This document shows positions 51,408 to 60,173 of a stretch of 64,000 bases of DNA, one piece after another. Each line of letters opens with the position of its first letter. Position 1 is the first letter of the stretch. The stretch lies in the NCBI RefSeq assembly GCF_049546785.1, contig NZ_JBMWAN010000004.1, positions 310,001 through 374,000 of the forward strand, given 5' to 3'. The position numbers and the translations under genes were made by a program. This DNA is from Nitrospira_D sp035465795. Lineage in GTDB: Bacteria > Nitrospirota > Nitrospiria > Nitrospirales > Nitrospiraceae. The notes beneath the pieces are model-generated. The model saw only the letters and a list, made by a program, of their open reading frames with translations. It did not search any database and was not told the DNA's origin.

Positions 51408-54092
51408 TTATGCTGCCTTCACATCCAAAAACTGCTCGATCTCCTGCCACACTCCCTGACGAATCCGTTCGATCTGCTCCGGCTGCTCGATTTTTCCGCC
51501 CTTGGCATCCGTCACGTAGAACACGTCGGCGACCTGGTCGAGCCGCGTGGAAATCCGCGCCGCATGCACCGACAGGCCCTGCCGGAAAATCGCATTGGTG
51601 ATCACGTATAACAACCCCTGCCGGTCGTCGGCGAACACATCGACGATGGTATAGCGGTCGGACGTCTCGTTGTCGATCCGCACCTCGGTCGCCTTGCCCG
51701 CCGGAACGGCCGGGCGCAAGGCCGACAGCCGCGTGCCGCGCCTGACGACCTCCTCGACCGGCACCTTGCCCTGCAGCACGGACCGGATCATGTCCCCGAT
51801 CGCCTCACGACGTTCGTCCGGCGGCGCCCCGCTGTAGTCCGGGTCGCTCACCTGGAACGTATCCACGACCACGCCGTCCTGCCGTGTCAGAATCTGCGCA
51901 TCGAGAATCTGCAGCCCGTTCGCGGCCATCACCCCGGCGATCTTCGAAAAGATCCCCGGAATCACGTCGTTGAACGTCACCACGGCATATTCGCAGGTCC
52001 CGAGCGCCCCATTGAATTCGGCATCGACCAGGACCTCTCCGGGACTCAACCGCCGGATCGTGGCCAAATGGGCGGCGATCCGCGCCGGCGGCGTCCCGTA
52101 GGCATACCGCAAGGGAAACTGGCGCAGCTGCGCTTCGACCCAGGGCTGGGAAATCTCGACTTGGGCGCGCAATACCGGTTGCAGGAGAACGTCTGCGGCA
52201 ATGCGCTTCAGCCGTTCCGGCGCATCAGCGGCCTCCCGCTCACCGGACACCTCCTGCATCGTCCGAACATAGAGTTCGACCAGCAGCGACTCTTTCCATT
52301 TGGTGAGCACCCCGGGACCGACGGCTGCGATATCGGCGGCCGTGAGCACCAGCAGTTTCCGCAAGACTTCGGGCGTCCCGACTTCTCTGGCAAACGGTAG
52401 CACGACCTGTTCATCGTTGGGATCGCGGCGAAACGCCGTATGCGCCATCATCAAATGCCGATGCACCAGAAACACGAGGGTCCGGCGCTCGGCCTCGTCG
52501 AACCCCAAGCGCGTCGCCGCGTCATCGGCGATCCGTCGCCCGACTTCGCTGTGATCCTCTTCCTGACCTTTGCCCAGGTCATGGAGGAAGACGGCAAGAT
52601 GCAGCAGATCCTTCCGCTTGATCTCCCGATAGACTTCGCCCAGCATGCCCTGATCCTGCGCGAACGACTCGACTTTGGCGACGGCCAGCAGGCTGTGCTC
52701 ATCGACCGTATACTTGTGGTACTGATTGAACTGCATGAGTCCGCGAACCGCCGAACAGACCGGAACCAGTTTTTCCAGCAAATGGGCGCGATGCATGGCT
52801 TCGAGCGTCTTGGCGGTGCCGGGGCCGGCCAGAATCTGCCGGAAAGTAAGGCTGGCCTCCGGTGTTTGAAATCCCTCATCCGACAGGCCTTCCATATGCC
52901 GGTGAATGTCTTCCAGGAGAGAGGATTCGATCGACAGCCGCTTCGACCGGGCCAGATCGAAGAGCCGCATGAGCAGCGCGGGACTCTCCAGGACGCGCGG
53001 GCGCAAGTCAGGGGGGACGGTCAGCGTGTCCCGGTTCTGCACAAAATAGGTGTCCACCTTCGGGAGGGGCAGCCACTGCGTCATGCGCTCCCAGAGCGAG
53101 TGCGACTTGCACCGCCCGACGAAGCGCATCGTCGCCTCATGGAGCCCCATCGTGTGCCGGTAATACTGCTGCATGAACTGCTCGACGGCGAGGAGATGCG
53201 GCCGGTCTTCGAAACCGAACCGGGCCGCCAGCCACACCTGTTCGTCGAAGGAGAGGATTTCCTGCGCCATCCCGGCATGCACATGGAGCAAGCCCCGCAC
53301 GCGCAGCAGAAACTCTCTCGCCTCGCTGACGGTGGCGTAGTCCTGCCGCGAGAGGATACCCCGATCGGACAGTTCCCGGATCGTCGACGCCTGATAGCGG
53401 GCGATTCCCGCCCATTGCAACAGATGCAGATCGCGCAGCCCGCCCTGGCTCTTTTTCACATTCGGTTCCAGAAGGTAGACCGTCTCGCCGAACTTTTCAT
53501 ATTCCCGGCGGCGCTCGGCCAGCTTCTGCTCGAGATATTTATCGACACCCGTCGTCGCCACTTTGCGGACGTAGACGGAGTGAAACTCCTGAAACAGCTG
53601 GGCGTTGCCCGCCAGGAACCGGGCCTCCATCATGGAAGTGCGTACCGTCGCATCGCTCAATCCCAGACTGACGCAATCCTGAATCGTGCGGACACTGTGG
53701 CCAACTTGAAAGCCGATGTCCCAGAGGGGGTGGAGGACCTGCCGGACGAACTCCGGCACAATCTTCGCGGCCTCGGGACGGAACAGGATCATCAAATCGA
53801 TGTCCGAATAGGGCGAGAGTTCGCGACGGCCGTAGCCGCCGAGGGCGACCAGACAGCACTGCTGCAACGCGGCGGCCATCATCGCCTCGCCGCCGTGACG
53901 CCCCGCGATCCGATACCGGCCGACGATCAAGGCGTCGGCCAGGTCCGTCTGTGCGGCCACCACATCGGATCCCGACGCCCCCTCCATCAGACACTGCGTG
54001 ATCGCCTTCCGCTGCTCGGCCAGCATGGATCCCAGCGACGCCGGATCGGCATCCGAGAGGGCCAGGACCTTTTGATCGGACGAGACGTTCAC
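51408..54092 (-). CDS. glnD: PII uridylyltransferase / uridylyl-removing enzyme
   Basis: 894 residues. Nucleotidyltransferase domain: VALGGYGRRELSPYSDIDLM. Then the PII-UTase helical region, the HD domain (AVFLHDLGKGQEEDHSEVGR) and two C-terminal ACT domains (EYAVVTFNDVIPGIFSKIAG, YTIVDVFADDRQGLLYVITN) that sense glutamine. It modifies Tyr51 of GlnB, whose gene overlaps its start by four bases. It lies 52 bases upstream of glnA. Confidence 0.95.
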   Translation of the reverse strand: MNVSSDQKVLALSDADPASLGSMLAEQRKAITQCLMEGASGSDVVAAQTDLADALIVGRYRIAGRHGGEAMMAAALQQCCLVALGGYGRRELSPYSDIDLMILFRPEAAKIVPEFVRQVLHPLWDIGFQVGHSVRTIQDCVSLGLSDATVRTSMMEARFLAGNAQLFQEFHSVYVRKVATTGVDKYLEQKLAERRREYEKFGETVYLLEPNVKKSQGGLRDLHLLQWAGIARYQASTIRELSDRGILSRQDYATVSEAREFLLRVRGLLHVHAGMAQEILSFDEQVWLAARFGFEDRPHLLAVEQFMQQYYRHTMGLHEATMRFVGRCKSHSLWERMTQWLPLPKVDTYFVQNRDTLTVPPDLRPRVLESPALLMRLFDLARSKRLSIESSLLEDIHRHMEGLSDEGFQTPEASLTFRQILAGPGTAKTLEAMHRAHLLEKLVPVCSAVRGLMQFNQYHKYTVDEHSLLAVAKVESFAQDQGMLGEVYREIKRKDLLHLAVFLHDLGKGQEEDHSEVGRRIADDAATRLGFDEAERRTLVFLVHRHLMMAHTAFRRDPNDEQVVLPFAREVGTPEVLRKLLVLTAADIAAVGPGVLTKWKESLLVELYVRTMQEVSGEREAADAPERLKRIAADVLLQPVLRAQVEISQPWVEAQLRQFPLRYAYGTPPARIAAHLATIRRLSPGEVLVDAEFNGALGTCEYAVVTFNDVIPGIFSKIAGVMAANGLQILDAQILTRQDGVVVDTFQVSDPDYSGAPPDERREAIGDMIRSVLQGKVPVEEVVRRGTRLSALRPAVPAGKATEVRIDNETSDRYTIVDVFADDRQGLLYVITNAIFRQGLSVHAARISTRLDQVADVFYVTDAKGGKIEQPEQIERIRQGVWQEIEQFLDVKAA

Positions 54093-54427
54093 AACGCGGT
54101 GTCCCCCGTTTCTCCCGTCCTGATCCGGACGGCCATGCTCAGATCGCGCACGAAGATTTTCCCGTCGCCGATGCTGCCGGTCTTGGCCGTGCGCGTGATC
54201 GTATCGAGCACCCGCTGGACCTGGCTGTCCGGCACGGCCACCTCGATCTTCACTTTCGGCACAAACTCGATCGTATATTCCTGCCCGCGATAGGTCTCCT
54301 TGTGACCTTTCTGACGGCCGAATCCTTTGACCTCGGTGACGGTCATCCCTTGAACGCCGATCTCGAGGAGCGCGTCCTTGACCTCATCGAGTTTGAACGG
54401 CTTGATAATCGCCTCGATCAATTTCAT
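54089..54427 (-). CDS. glnB: Nitrogen regulatory protein PII
   Basis: 112 residues from the ATG at 54427 (MKLIEAIIKPFKLDEVKDAL), AGGAGG upstream. T-loop YRGQEYTIEFVPKV with Tyr51, the uridylylation site. IGDGKIFVRDLSMAVRIRTG is the C-terminal signature. It signals 2-oxoglutarate and ATP/ADP status to AmtB, GlnE-like enzymes and others. Whether it is GlnB or GlnK type cannot be separated; linkage to amtB is more typical of glnK. Confidence 0.95.
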   Translation of the reverse strand: MKLIEAIIKPFKLDEVKDALLEIGVQGMTVTEVKGFGRQKGHKETYRGQEYTIEFVPKVKIEVAVPDSQVQRVLDTITRTAKTGSIGDGKIFVRDLSMAVRIRTGETGDTAL

Positions 54428-54537
54428 GTCGTTTCCTCCTAGAAAAGCCGACCGCTCCCGGCCGTCAGCGGTCGGCAATCCGGAACCTGCCCGTCCCTCT
54501 TCGCTGACGGCTCATTGCCGACCGCTGTTCGTCTCGC

Positions 54538-55863
54538 TTACGAATAGGCGCGTTCGTTGTGCTGGCTCAGGTCCAATCCCGTCGCCTCTTCCTCGGGGGC
54601 GACGCGGAGCGCCGTCATCCCGCCCACCAGCTTCAGCAACACGAACGTACCCGCCGCCGAAAAGACGGCGACGACTACCGCGGTCAGCAGCTGCACGCCG
54701 AACTGAGCCGCGTTGCCGAAGAAGAGCCCGTCGGCCCCTGCGGCATTGATCGCCTTGCTGGCAAACAAGCCGGTGGCGAGAATGCCCAGGATCCCGCCGA
54801 CACCATGAATCCCCACGACATCAAGGGAGTCATCATAGCCGAATCGCCCCTTCCACACAATTGCGAAATAGCACGCCAGGCCAGCGATTGCGCCGATCAA
54901 GAGGGCTGAAAACGGGCCGATATAGCCGGCCGCCGGCGTCACCGTCGCCAGGCCGGCCACGGCGCCGCTCGCCACGCCGAGGACTGTCGGCTTCCCGCGA
55001 TGCCCCCACTCGACCACGCACCACACCAACGCCCCCATGCAGGCGGCGAGATGCGTCGCCAGGATCGCCGACACCGCAAGGCCGTTGGCACCCAGCGCGC
55101 TCCCGCCGTTAAACCCGAACCAGCCGAACCACAGGAGTCCCGTTCCCAGCAAGGTCATGGGAAGGTTATGGGGCGCCATATAATCGGTGCCATAGCCGTA
55201 CCGCTTGCCCAGAACGATGGCGCACACCAGCGCCGCGGCGCCGGAACTGATATGCACGACCGCGCCCCCGGCAAAATCCAACGCGCCCATCCTGGCCAGC
55301 CATCCGCCTCCCCAGATCCAATGGGCCACCGGAGCATAGACCACGAGCGACCAGAGGGCGGCGAACAAGACCATCGCGCTAAATCGTTTCCGCTCGGCAA
55401 AGGCGCCGGCAATGAGTGCCGGCGTAATCGCCGCAAACATCAGTTGGAACAGCATGAAGGCGGTATGGGGAATCGTGGGCCCATAGGTCGCATGCGGGTC
55501 CGCGCCCACCCCGCTCAGCCCGATCCACTCCAACCCGCCGATCACACCGCCGTGATCGGGGCCGAAGGCGAGACTGTAGCCGACCACAATCCACAGCACA
55601 CTGACCACGCTCATAATCATGAAGCTCTGCATAATCGTGCCCAGCACGTTTTTGCTGCGAACCAACCCGCCATAGAACAACGCCAGGCCCGGAATCAGCA
55701 TCAGCAATACCAGCGCCGACGACATGAGCACCCAGGCCGTGTCACCCGTATCGACCTTCAGGGCCGCCGCCTGCGCGCCGGCGTCCGGAATGCCGATCAG
55801 CAACGAACCCAACAATCCCGCCCCTGCACCGAGCAGGGCGGCGAACCGTTTTTCCATGGCCAC
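54538..55863 (-). CDS. amtB: Ammonium transporter
   Basis: 441 residues from a GTG at 55863 that lies six bases after AGGAGG; an ATG two codons later is an alternative. An N-terminal signal-like helix is followed by eleven transmembrane segments. Motifs: PGLALFYGGLVRSKNVL, ALDFAGGAVVHISSGAAALV and VGIHGVGGILGILATGLFAS contain the twin pore histidines. It is linked to glnB, which plugs it when nitrogen is abundant. Confidence 0.95.
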   Translation of the reverse strand: MAMEKRFAALLGAGAGLLGSLLIGIPDAGAQAAALKVDTGDTAWVLMSSALVLLMLIPGLALFYGGLVRSKNVLGTIMQSFMIMSVVSVLWIVVGYSLAFGPDHGGVIGGLEWIGLSGVGADPHATYGPTIPHTAFMLFQLMFAAITPALIAGAFAERKRFSAMVLFAALWSLVVYAPVAHWIWGGGWLARMGALDFAGGAVVHISSGAAALVCAIVLGKRYGYGTDYMAPHNLPMTLLGTGLLWFGWFGFNGGSALGANGLAVSAILATHLAACMGALVWCVVEWGHRGKPTVLGVASGAVAGLATVTPAAGYIGPFSALLIGAIAGLACYFAIVWKGRFGYDDSLDVVGIHGVGGILGILATGLFASKAINAAGADGLFFGNAAQFGVQLLTAVVVAVFSAAGTFVLLKLVGGMTALRVAPEEEATGLDLSQHNERAYS

Positions 55864-55961
55864 GATCTGCCTCCTTTGCATTGAGAAGCAAGAGGGCCGG
55901 AGCCGGAGACGAGAGGATGGCTTCGTCCTCTCGCCCCCCGCCCGTGCCCCTGGCCCAACAG

Positions 55962-56804
55962 TTAGAACGTCTTCGTGAACTTCAGCTTGTAGAAATCCTC
56001 GTTGTCGCCGTAGTCATGGCCCGCGGTAAACCGGAAGGCCATCCCTCCCGCCAACTTCATTTCCACATAGGGACCGAGCCACCGGTAGTAGTCCTGCTGC
56101 GCGTAGGCCGCGCTGTTATCGCGGGTGCTCAACAGATGCTCATAGTGCAACCCGAACGAGAACATGCTATTCACCCGATAGCCGGCATTCACCCAATAGT
56201 GCAGGAAGTCCCAGGTCCCTGTCCTGCCGTCGGCGCGGCCCGGATTCGGGGTCTCCGGGACCGTGCCGTCCGTCCTGCCGGACTTATAATAGCCCATATA
56301 AAACTCGCCCTCGAACCGGTTATCGAGATAGTTCGCCGTCAGACTCGGCACCCACCCGTCGAACGCTGTGGTGCGCGCGTTCACATTGCTGCCGCCTTTG
56401 CTGAACGACCCCGCACGGCTCGACAACAACATCCCGTGCACGGTCCCGATCATCGGCGTGATAGAAAGCCGCTTATCCAGGAAGGTGGCGTTGAGCCCCA
56501 GATCGAATTCGAGCCAGGGATTCTGGTCATGCGCTCCGACGCCGCCTATATTAGTCCAGTAGGTGGTGCTGAAAGCTAACGCCACATCCTTAGTCAATCC
56601 GTAGGTGCCGTATAGAGCAGGATTGAATCCGAAGAAGCTGTCGGCCTGCAGCGCCATCGTCACGGCCACGGGATGCTTCGTCTGGTCCATGAGATCGTCC
56701 GTCACGCCGGCGCGAGACTTGGAGGGAAACAGAGCAAGAAGACCAACCCCTAAGACAACTCCAAACACCCATCCTCGTACATTCTGTCGCACTCGCTTTT
56801 GCAT
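55962..56804 (-). CDS. Outer-membrane beta-barrel-like protein
   Basis: 280 residues, GGAGG four bases before the ATG. Signal peptide (GWVFGVVLGVGLLALFPSKSRA). The rest alternates strands (VALAFSTTYWTNIGGVGAHD, WVPSLTANYLDNRFEGEFYM, MAFRFTAGHDYGDNEDFYKL) and ends in an aromatic TKTF. It may be a porin or a related exported barrel. It lies upstream of amtB on the same strand with a 98-base gap, so it is probably part of the nitrogen operon. Its leader contains two ANTAR-type hairpins. Confidence 0.75.
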   Translation of the reverse strand: MQKRVRQNVRGWVFGVVLGVGLLALFPSKSRAGVTDDLMDQTKHPVAVTMALQADSFFGFNPALYGTYGLTKDVALAFSTTYWTNIGGVGAHDQNPWLEFDLGLNATFLDKRLSITPMIGTVHGMLLSSRAGSFSKGGSNVNARTTAFDGWVPSLTANYLDNRFEGEFYMGYYKSGRTDGTVPETPNPGRADGRTGTWDFLHYWVNAGYRVNSMFSFGLHYEHLLSTRDNSAAYAQQDYYRWLGPYVEMKLAGGMAFRFTAGHDYGDNEDFYKLKFTKTF

Positions 56805-56917
56805 GGCACCTCCAGAGAATGAAATTCCATTATCCCGTCAGCCTCTCAGAGAGAGGCCGACATGCCTAGAATCTCTGGCGCCATTGCCAGCGAAGATGAC
56901 CGACGCCCTTGTCGGCC
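56805..56917 (-). promoter_or_regulatory. Candidate ANTAR-responsive leader controlling translation
   Basis: P1 at 56898-56917: arms GGCCGAC and GTCGGTC, loop AAGGGC. P2 at 56875-56890: arms CTGGC and GCCAG, loop AATGGC. Both loops have A1 and G4, with a seven-base linker. The P2 3' arm region GGCGCCAGAGA (56873-56883) is also complementary to TCTCTGGAGGTGCC (56805-56818), which contains the GGAGG ribosome binding site. No terminator with a U-run is seen, so translation control is suggested. Confidence 0.55.
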
Positions 56918-56971
56918 TCCGTCCGCCCAAGCAGAGAAGTCCCGCGGAGCCTCTCTGCGACACTCACACTG

Positions 56972-58738
56972 TCATCGATAGCCGTTTGTGATCGGCATCC
57001 GCCGATCCTTGCCGAACGCGCGATGGGTGATCTTGATCCCGATCGGCGCCTGGCGGCGCTTGTATTCGCTGCGGTCGACCAGTGCAATCACCCTGGCCAC
57101 GACCGCCCGGTCGAACCCCATCGCCGTGATTTCCTCCAGCGAGCGATCCTCCTCCACATACGCCTTGAGAATCGGATCCAGCACCGGATAGGGCGGCAGA
57201 CTGTCCTCGTCCTTCTGGTTCGGCCGCAGTTCCGCCGTGGGCGCCCGATCCAGGACGCGTTTGGGAATCACCGCCGATGTTCCCATGGCATTGCGCAACC
57301 GGGACAGGTCATACACCATCGTCTTGGGCACATCCTTGATCACCGCAAAACCGCCCGCCATGTCCCCGTACAAGGTGGCATAGCCGACGCTCATCTCGCT
57401 TTTGTTCCCTGTGGTCAACACCAGATGGCCGAACTTATTGGAGAAGGCCATCAGCAAGTTGCCGCGGATACGGGCCTGGAGATTTTCCTCTGTTGTATCC
57501 ACCGGCCGTCCGGCAAACGACGCGGCCAGCGACTGCCGATAGGCATCGAACGCCGGGGTAATGGCAATCGTCTCGTAAGTCAGGTGAAGGCGGCGAGCCA
57601 ATTCTGCGACGTCCTCCCCACTCGCCTGAGCGGTGTAGGGCGAGGGCATGAACAGCCCCAATACGTTCTCGGCACCGAGCGCATCAACCGCAATCACTGC
57701 CGTGAAGGCAGAGTCGATCCCCCCGCTCAAGCCGATCACGACTTTCTTGAATCCGTTCTTGCGGACATAGTCCTGCACGCCGAGCACGAGGGCGTCATAC
57801 ACTTCCGCCAATTCTTCCCGTGGGTTCTGGAGAGACGGCACCACCCTGATCCGCTTCGAGGGAGCGGGCAATTTCACCGTCACCCGTTCAAGCGCGCCAG
57901 CCAGCTTGCCGCCAAGAGCCTTCGTCCGCCGCTGGGCCATCCGCTGGCGGGCCACGGCGTCGACATTCACATCGACGAGGAGAAAATCCTCCTGAAAGGC
58001 CCTTCCCCGCGCGATCACCGCCCCGGTCTGATCGATCACGAGACTGTTGCCGTCGAAGACCAATTCATCCTGCCCACCCACCGTATTTGTGTAGGTCACG
58101 ATGACGCCGTTCTCCCGTGCCCGCGTCGCCAGCATCTGCTCTCGGGTCCGGCTCTTGCCGATATGAAACGGCGAGGCATTGATGTTGACGATGACTTCCG
58201 CCCCTGCAGCAGCCTGGACGCGGGTCGGCCCGTCTGGAAACCAGATGTCTTCGCAAATATTGACCCCGATCGTCGCCCCTCGAAGGCTAATCAGCGGCAA
58301 CCTCCGGCCGGGATGGAAATAGCGGCTCTCATCGAAGACGCCGTAGTTCGGGAGGATCCACTTGCTGTAGCTGGCCATCATCCCTCGCTCGCTCAGAACG
58401 GCCGCGGCGTTCGACAACTCATGCTGCCCCGCGGCGACCACCGGACGACGGGTCTTCATCTCGCCGGCCTGTCCCTGTCCGACATAGCCGACCACCGCGA
58501 GCAGGCCCCGGCACTCCCTGGCAATCTCATCAAGCGCCCGCAGATTGTCCGCGACAAACCGCGACTTCAGCAGCAGATCTTCCGGGGGGTAGCCCGTCAC
58601 CGCCAACTCCGGAAAGGCCACCACATCGGCCTTGGCTTTCCGGGCTTCCTTGATCCACAATTTGATCGCACGGGTATTCCCGGCAATATCGCCGACCGTG
58701 GGATTCATCTGAGCCATGGCGATGCGGAGAATGCGCAT
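56972..58738 (-). CDS. nadE: Glutamine-dependent NAD+ synthetase
   Basis: 588 residues from the ATG at 58738. The N-terminal nitrilase-type glutaminase domain has the Glu in VVAFPELAVTGYPPEDLLLK, the Lys in KWILPNYGVFDESRYFH and the Cys in GVNICEDIWFPDGP. The C-terminal synthetase has the PP-loop VVIGLSGGIDSAFTAVI. It amidates NaAD using ammonia from glutamine. Its long leader carries two ANTAR-type hairpins and a strong terminator. Confidence 0.95.
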   Translation of the reverse strand: MRILRIAMAQMNPTVGDIAGNTRAIKLWIKEARKAKADVVAFPELAVTGYPPEDLLLKSRFVADNLRALDEIARECRGLLAVVGYVGQGQAGEMKTRRPVVAAGQHELSNAAAVLSERGMMASYSKWILPNYGVFDESRYFHPGRRLPLISLRGATIGVNICEDIWFPDGPTRVQAAAGAEVIVNINASPFHIGKSRTREQMLATRARENGVIVTYTNTVGGQDELVFDGNSLVIDQTGAVIARGRAFQEDFLLVDVNVDAVARQRMAQRRTKALGGKLAGALERVTVKLPAPSKRIRVVPSLQNPREELAEVYDALVLGVQDYVRKNGFKKVVIGLSGGIDSAFTAVIAVDALGAENVLGLFMPSPYTAQASGEDVAELARRLHLTYETIAITPAFDAYRQSLAASFAGRPVDTTEENLQARIRGNLLMAFSNKFGHLVLTTGNKSEMSVGYATLYGDMAGGFAVIKDVPKTMVYDLSRLRNAMGTSAVIPKRVLDRAPTAELRPNQKDEDSLPPYPVLDPILKAYVEEDRSLEEITAMGFDRAVVARVIALVDRSEYKRRQAPIGIKITHRAFGKDRRMPITNGYR

Positions 58739-58776
58739 CAATTTTCCCTGAGCAACGTGACGCGCACGACACCGGA

Positions 58777-58893
58777 TTGGTCAGAATGGCAGCCCGCCGA
58801 GGCCGCAGGACGCGAAATCCACAAGGCGTACTGTTTGAAGTACGTTGAGTGGGTTGAGTGTCCGGGAACGAAGTTGGGGGCCATTCTCACCAA
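58777..58893. repeat. Dispersed palindrome, copy 2 (different outer arms)
   Basis: Outer arms TTGGTCAGAATGGC (58777-58790) and GCCATTCTCACCAA (58880-58893) pair at 13 of 14 positions. The inner part shares GAGGCCGCAGG, AAGGCGTAC and GTACGTTGAG with the reverse complement of copy 1 at 24085-24202. The outer arms are unrelated between the two copies. Confidence 0.55.
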
Positions 58894-58900
58894 CCCGAGC

Positions 58901-59007
58901 AAAAAAAAACGCCCTCTGGCTTTCCTTCCCATAAACGGGGGAAAATGCCGGAGGACGTCATTGTCCGCCTAACGCAATCGGTACAGCTTGGAGACTCCAT
59001 TGTCTCC
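58901..59007 (-). promoter_or_regulatory. ANTAR-type attenuator in the nadE leader
   Basis: P1 at 58990-59007: arms GGAGAC and GTCTCC, loop AATGGA. P2 at 58953-58966: arms GGAC and GTCC, loop AATGAC. Both loops have A1 and G4; the linker is 23 bases. The terminator at 58910-58958 begins in the P2 3' arm (ACGTCCTC with GAGGGCGT, then GGC with GCC) and ends in nine consecutive T on the minus strand (58901-58909). Confidence 0.65.
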
Positions 59008-59132
59008 GAAAATGATGGGCAGACTTATAACAATGCCACCGTTGGTCTGTCAATGGGGATTACAGCCATTTATCGGTTTTCCCGGGGATTCGCCGGCATG
59101 CCTGTGCTAGACTGCCGTTCTGAAAGGGCACT

Positions 59133-60005
59133 ATGAACACGCATTCCCCTCGCAAGCGAACTGCTGCGCTCCCGCTCATCCTGGCAGGGCTACTCTTCTG
59201 CTCGGGATGCGGAGCGTTTTCCGACCAGACCTTGGTCGTCGATAGTGCGGTGGGCGCCGTCTATCTGCAACAGCTCTCCAACAGAGGCGCAACCGTCCGC
59301 TATAGCGGTCCCCTCAAGTCCTTCAAGGCCAGCCATCCGGCGACTCTGGATCCTGATATCCTGGCTAAAATATTCACGGGGCTTCATGTCGGCATTATCT
59401 CCGCGGACAACCAGGGCAACCCTCGTGGGATCAAACCGACGCCTGTCTTCTCGTCCCGGGAGGTTGCCTTCCTGAGCCCGGCCGTCGCCGGCGCGCTCAA
59501 ACGGGCGCATCCGGATCAGCGGGTCAAGTTTCAGGTCGGGAGCGGGAACGACGTGACAGATGGGACGCTCTACGTAGACGGACCGGTGATGCACATTGCG
59601 TTCACCCACTACCATGCGCCGGCCGAGCGGCCTGACGAGCAACTCTCGATCTACGCCCTGTCGTTCGAGCCGAGTGACTTCCAAGTTCCCTCGGCCACAC
59701 CGCAGACCTGGATGGAGATTGAACGGGATCAGCCCAGGGTCTCGCTCGCCTACGAACTGCTGGCGAAACTGCCTTCGGTCCTGCCGCTTGCCCCGCCCTC
59801 ACCGGATCCCGCCATAGCCATACCAGGGTCGGCTGCCGGCCCTGCTCCTCAGGCCACCGAGACCACCCCGGACATGAAGGCCGCCGTGGACAAACAGGCG
59901 CAGGAGCTGGAAGCGTTGCGAGCCGAGCTCGAAGCGCTGAAGAAACAACTCCAAGAGCAACAATCCGCCTCACAACCGGGTGCCAGGCCGAAAAACGCGC
60001 GATAG
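59133..60005 (+). CDS. Probable lipoprotein with C-terminal coiled coil
   Basis: 290 residues. N-terminal signal with a lipobox-like LLFCSGC, so probably lipidated at the cysteine. Central beta-rich domain (VRYSGPLKSFKASHPATLDP, RVKFQVGSGNDVTDGTLYVD), a proline-rich linker, then a charged coiled coil (KQAQELEALRAELEALKKQL). It is divergent from the nadE leader. Function unknown; no family recognised. Confidence 0.7.
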   Translation: MNTHSPRKRTAALPLILAGLLFCSGCGAFSDQTLVVDSAVGAVYLQQLSNRGATVRYSGPLKSFKASHPATLDPDILAKIFTGLHVGIISADNQGNPRGIKPTPVFSSREVAFLSPAVAGALKRAHPDQRVKFQVGSGNDVTDGTLYVDGPVMHIAFTHYHAPAERPDEQLSIYALSFEPSDFQVPSATPQTWMEIERDQPRVSLAYELLAKLPSVLPLAPPSPDPAIAIPGSAAGPAPQATETTPDMKAAVDKQAQELEALRAELEALKKQLQEQQSASQPGARPKNAR

Positions 60006-60173
60006 CGACAGGGATGTAGCTTGGGGGATCCTCCGAATCAAGGCTGCGGCAGGCTCAACGGCAAATCTCAAGACAAGTCGCCACAGGGGGGCTCAGAAGC
60101 GTAAGTTCGACACCGAGCACGTTTCGACGACCCGGCTCATCGGCGCTCAAATGTATCTGAAGATTGCACCGGC

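Noticed and set aside
55882..55961. GAGAGGA / TCCTCTC hairpin upstream of amtB
   Set aside because: Its eight-base loop does not meet the ANTAR pattern and no second hairpin or terminator accompanies it.
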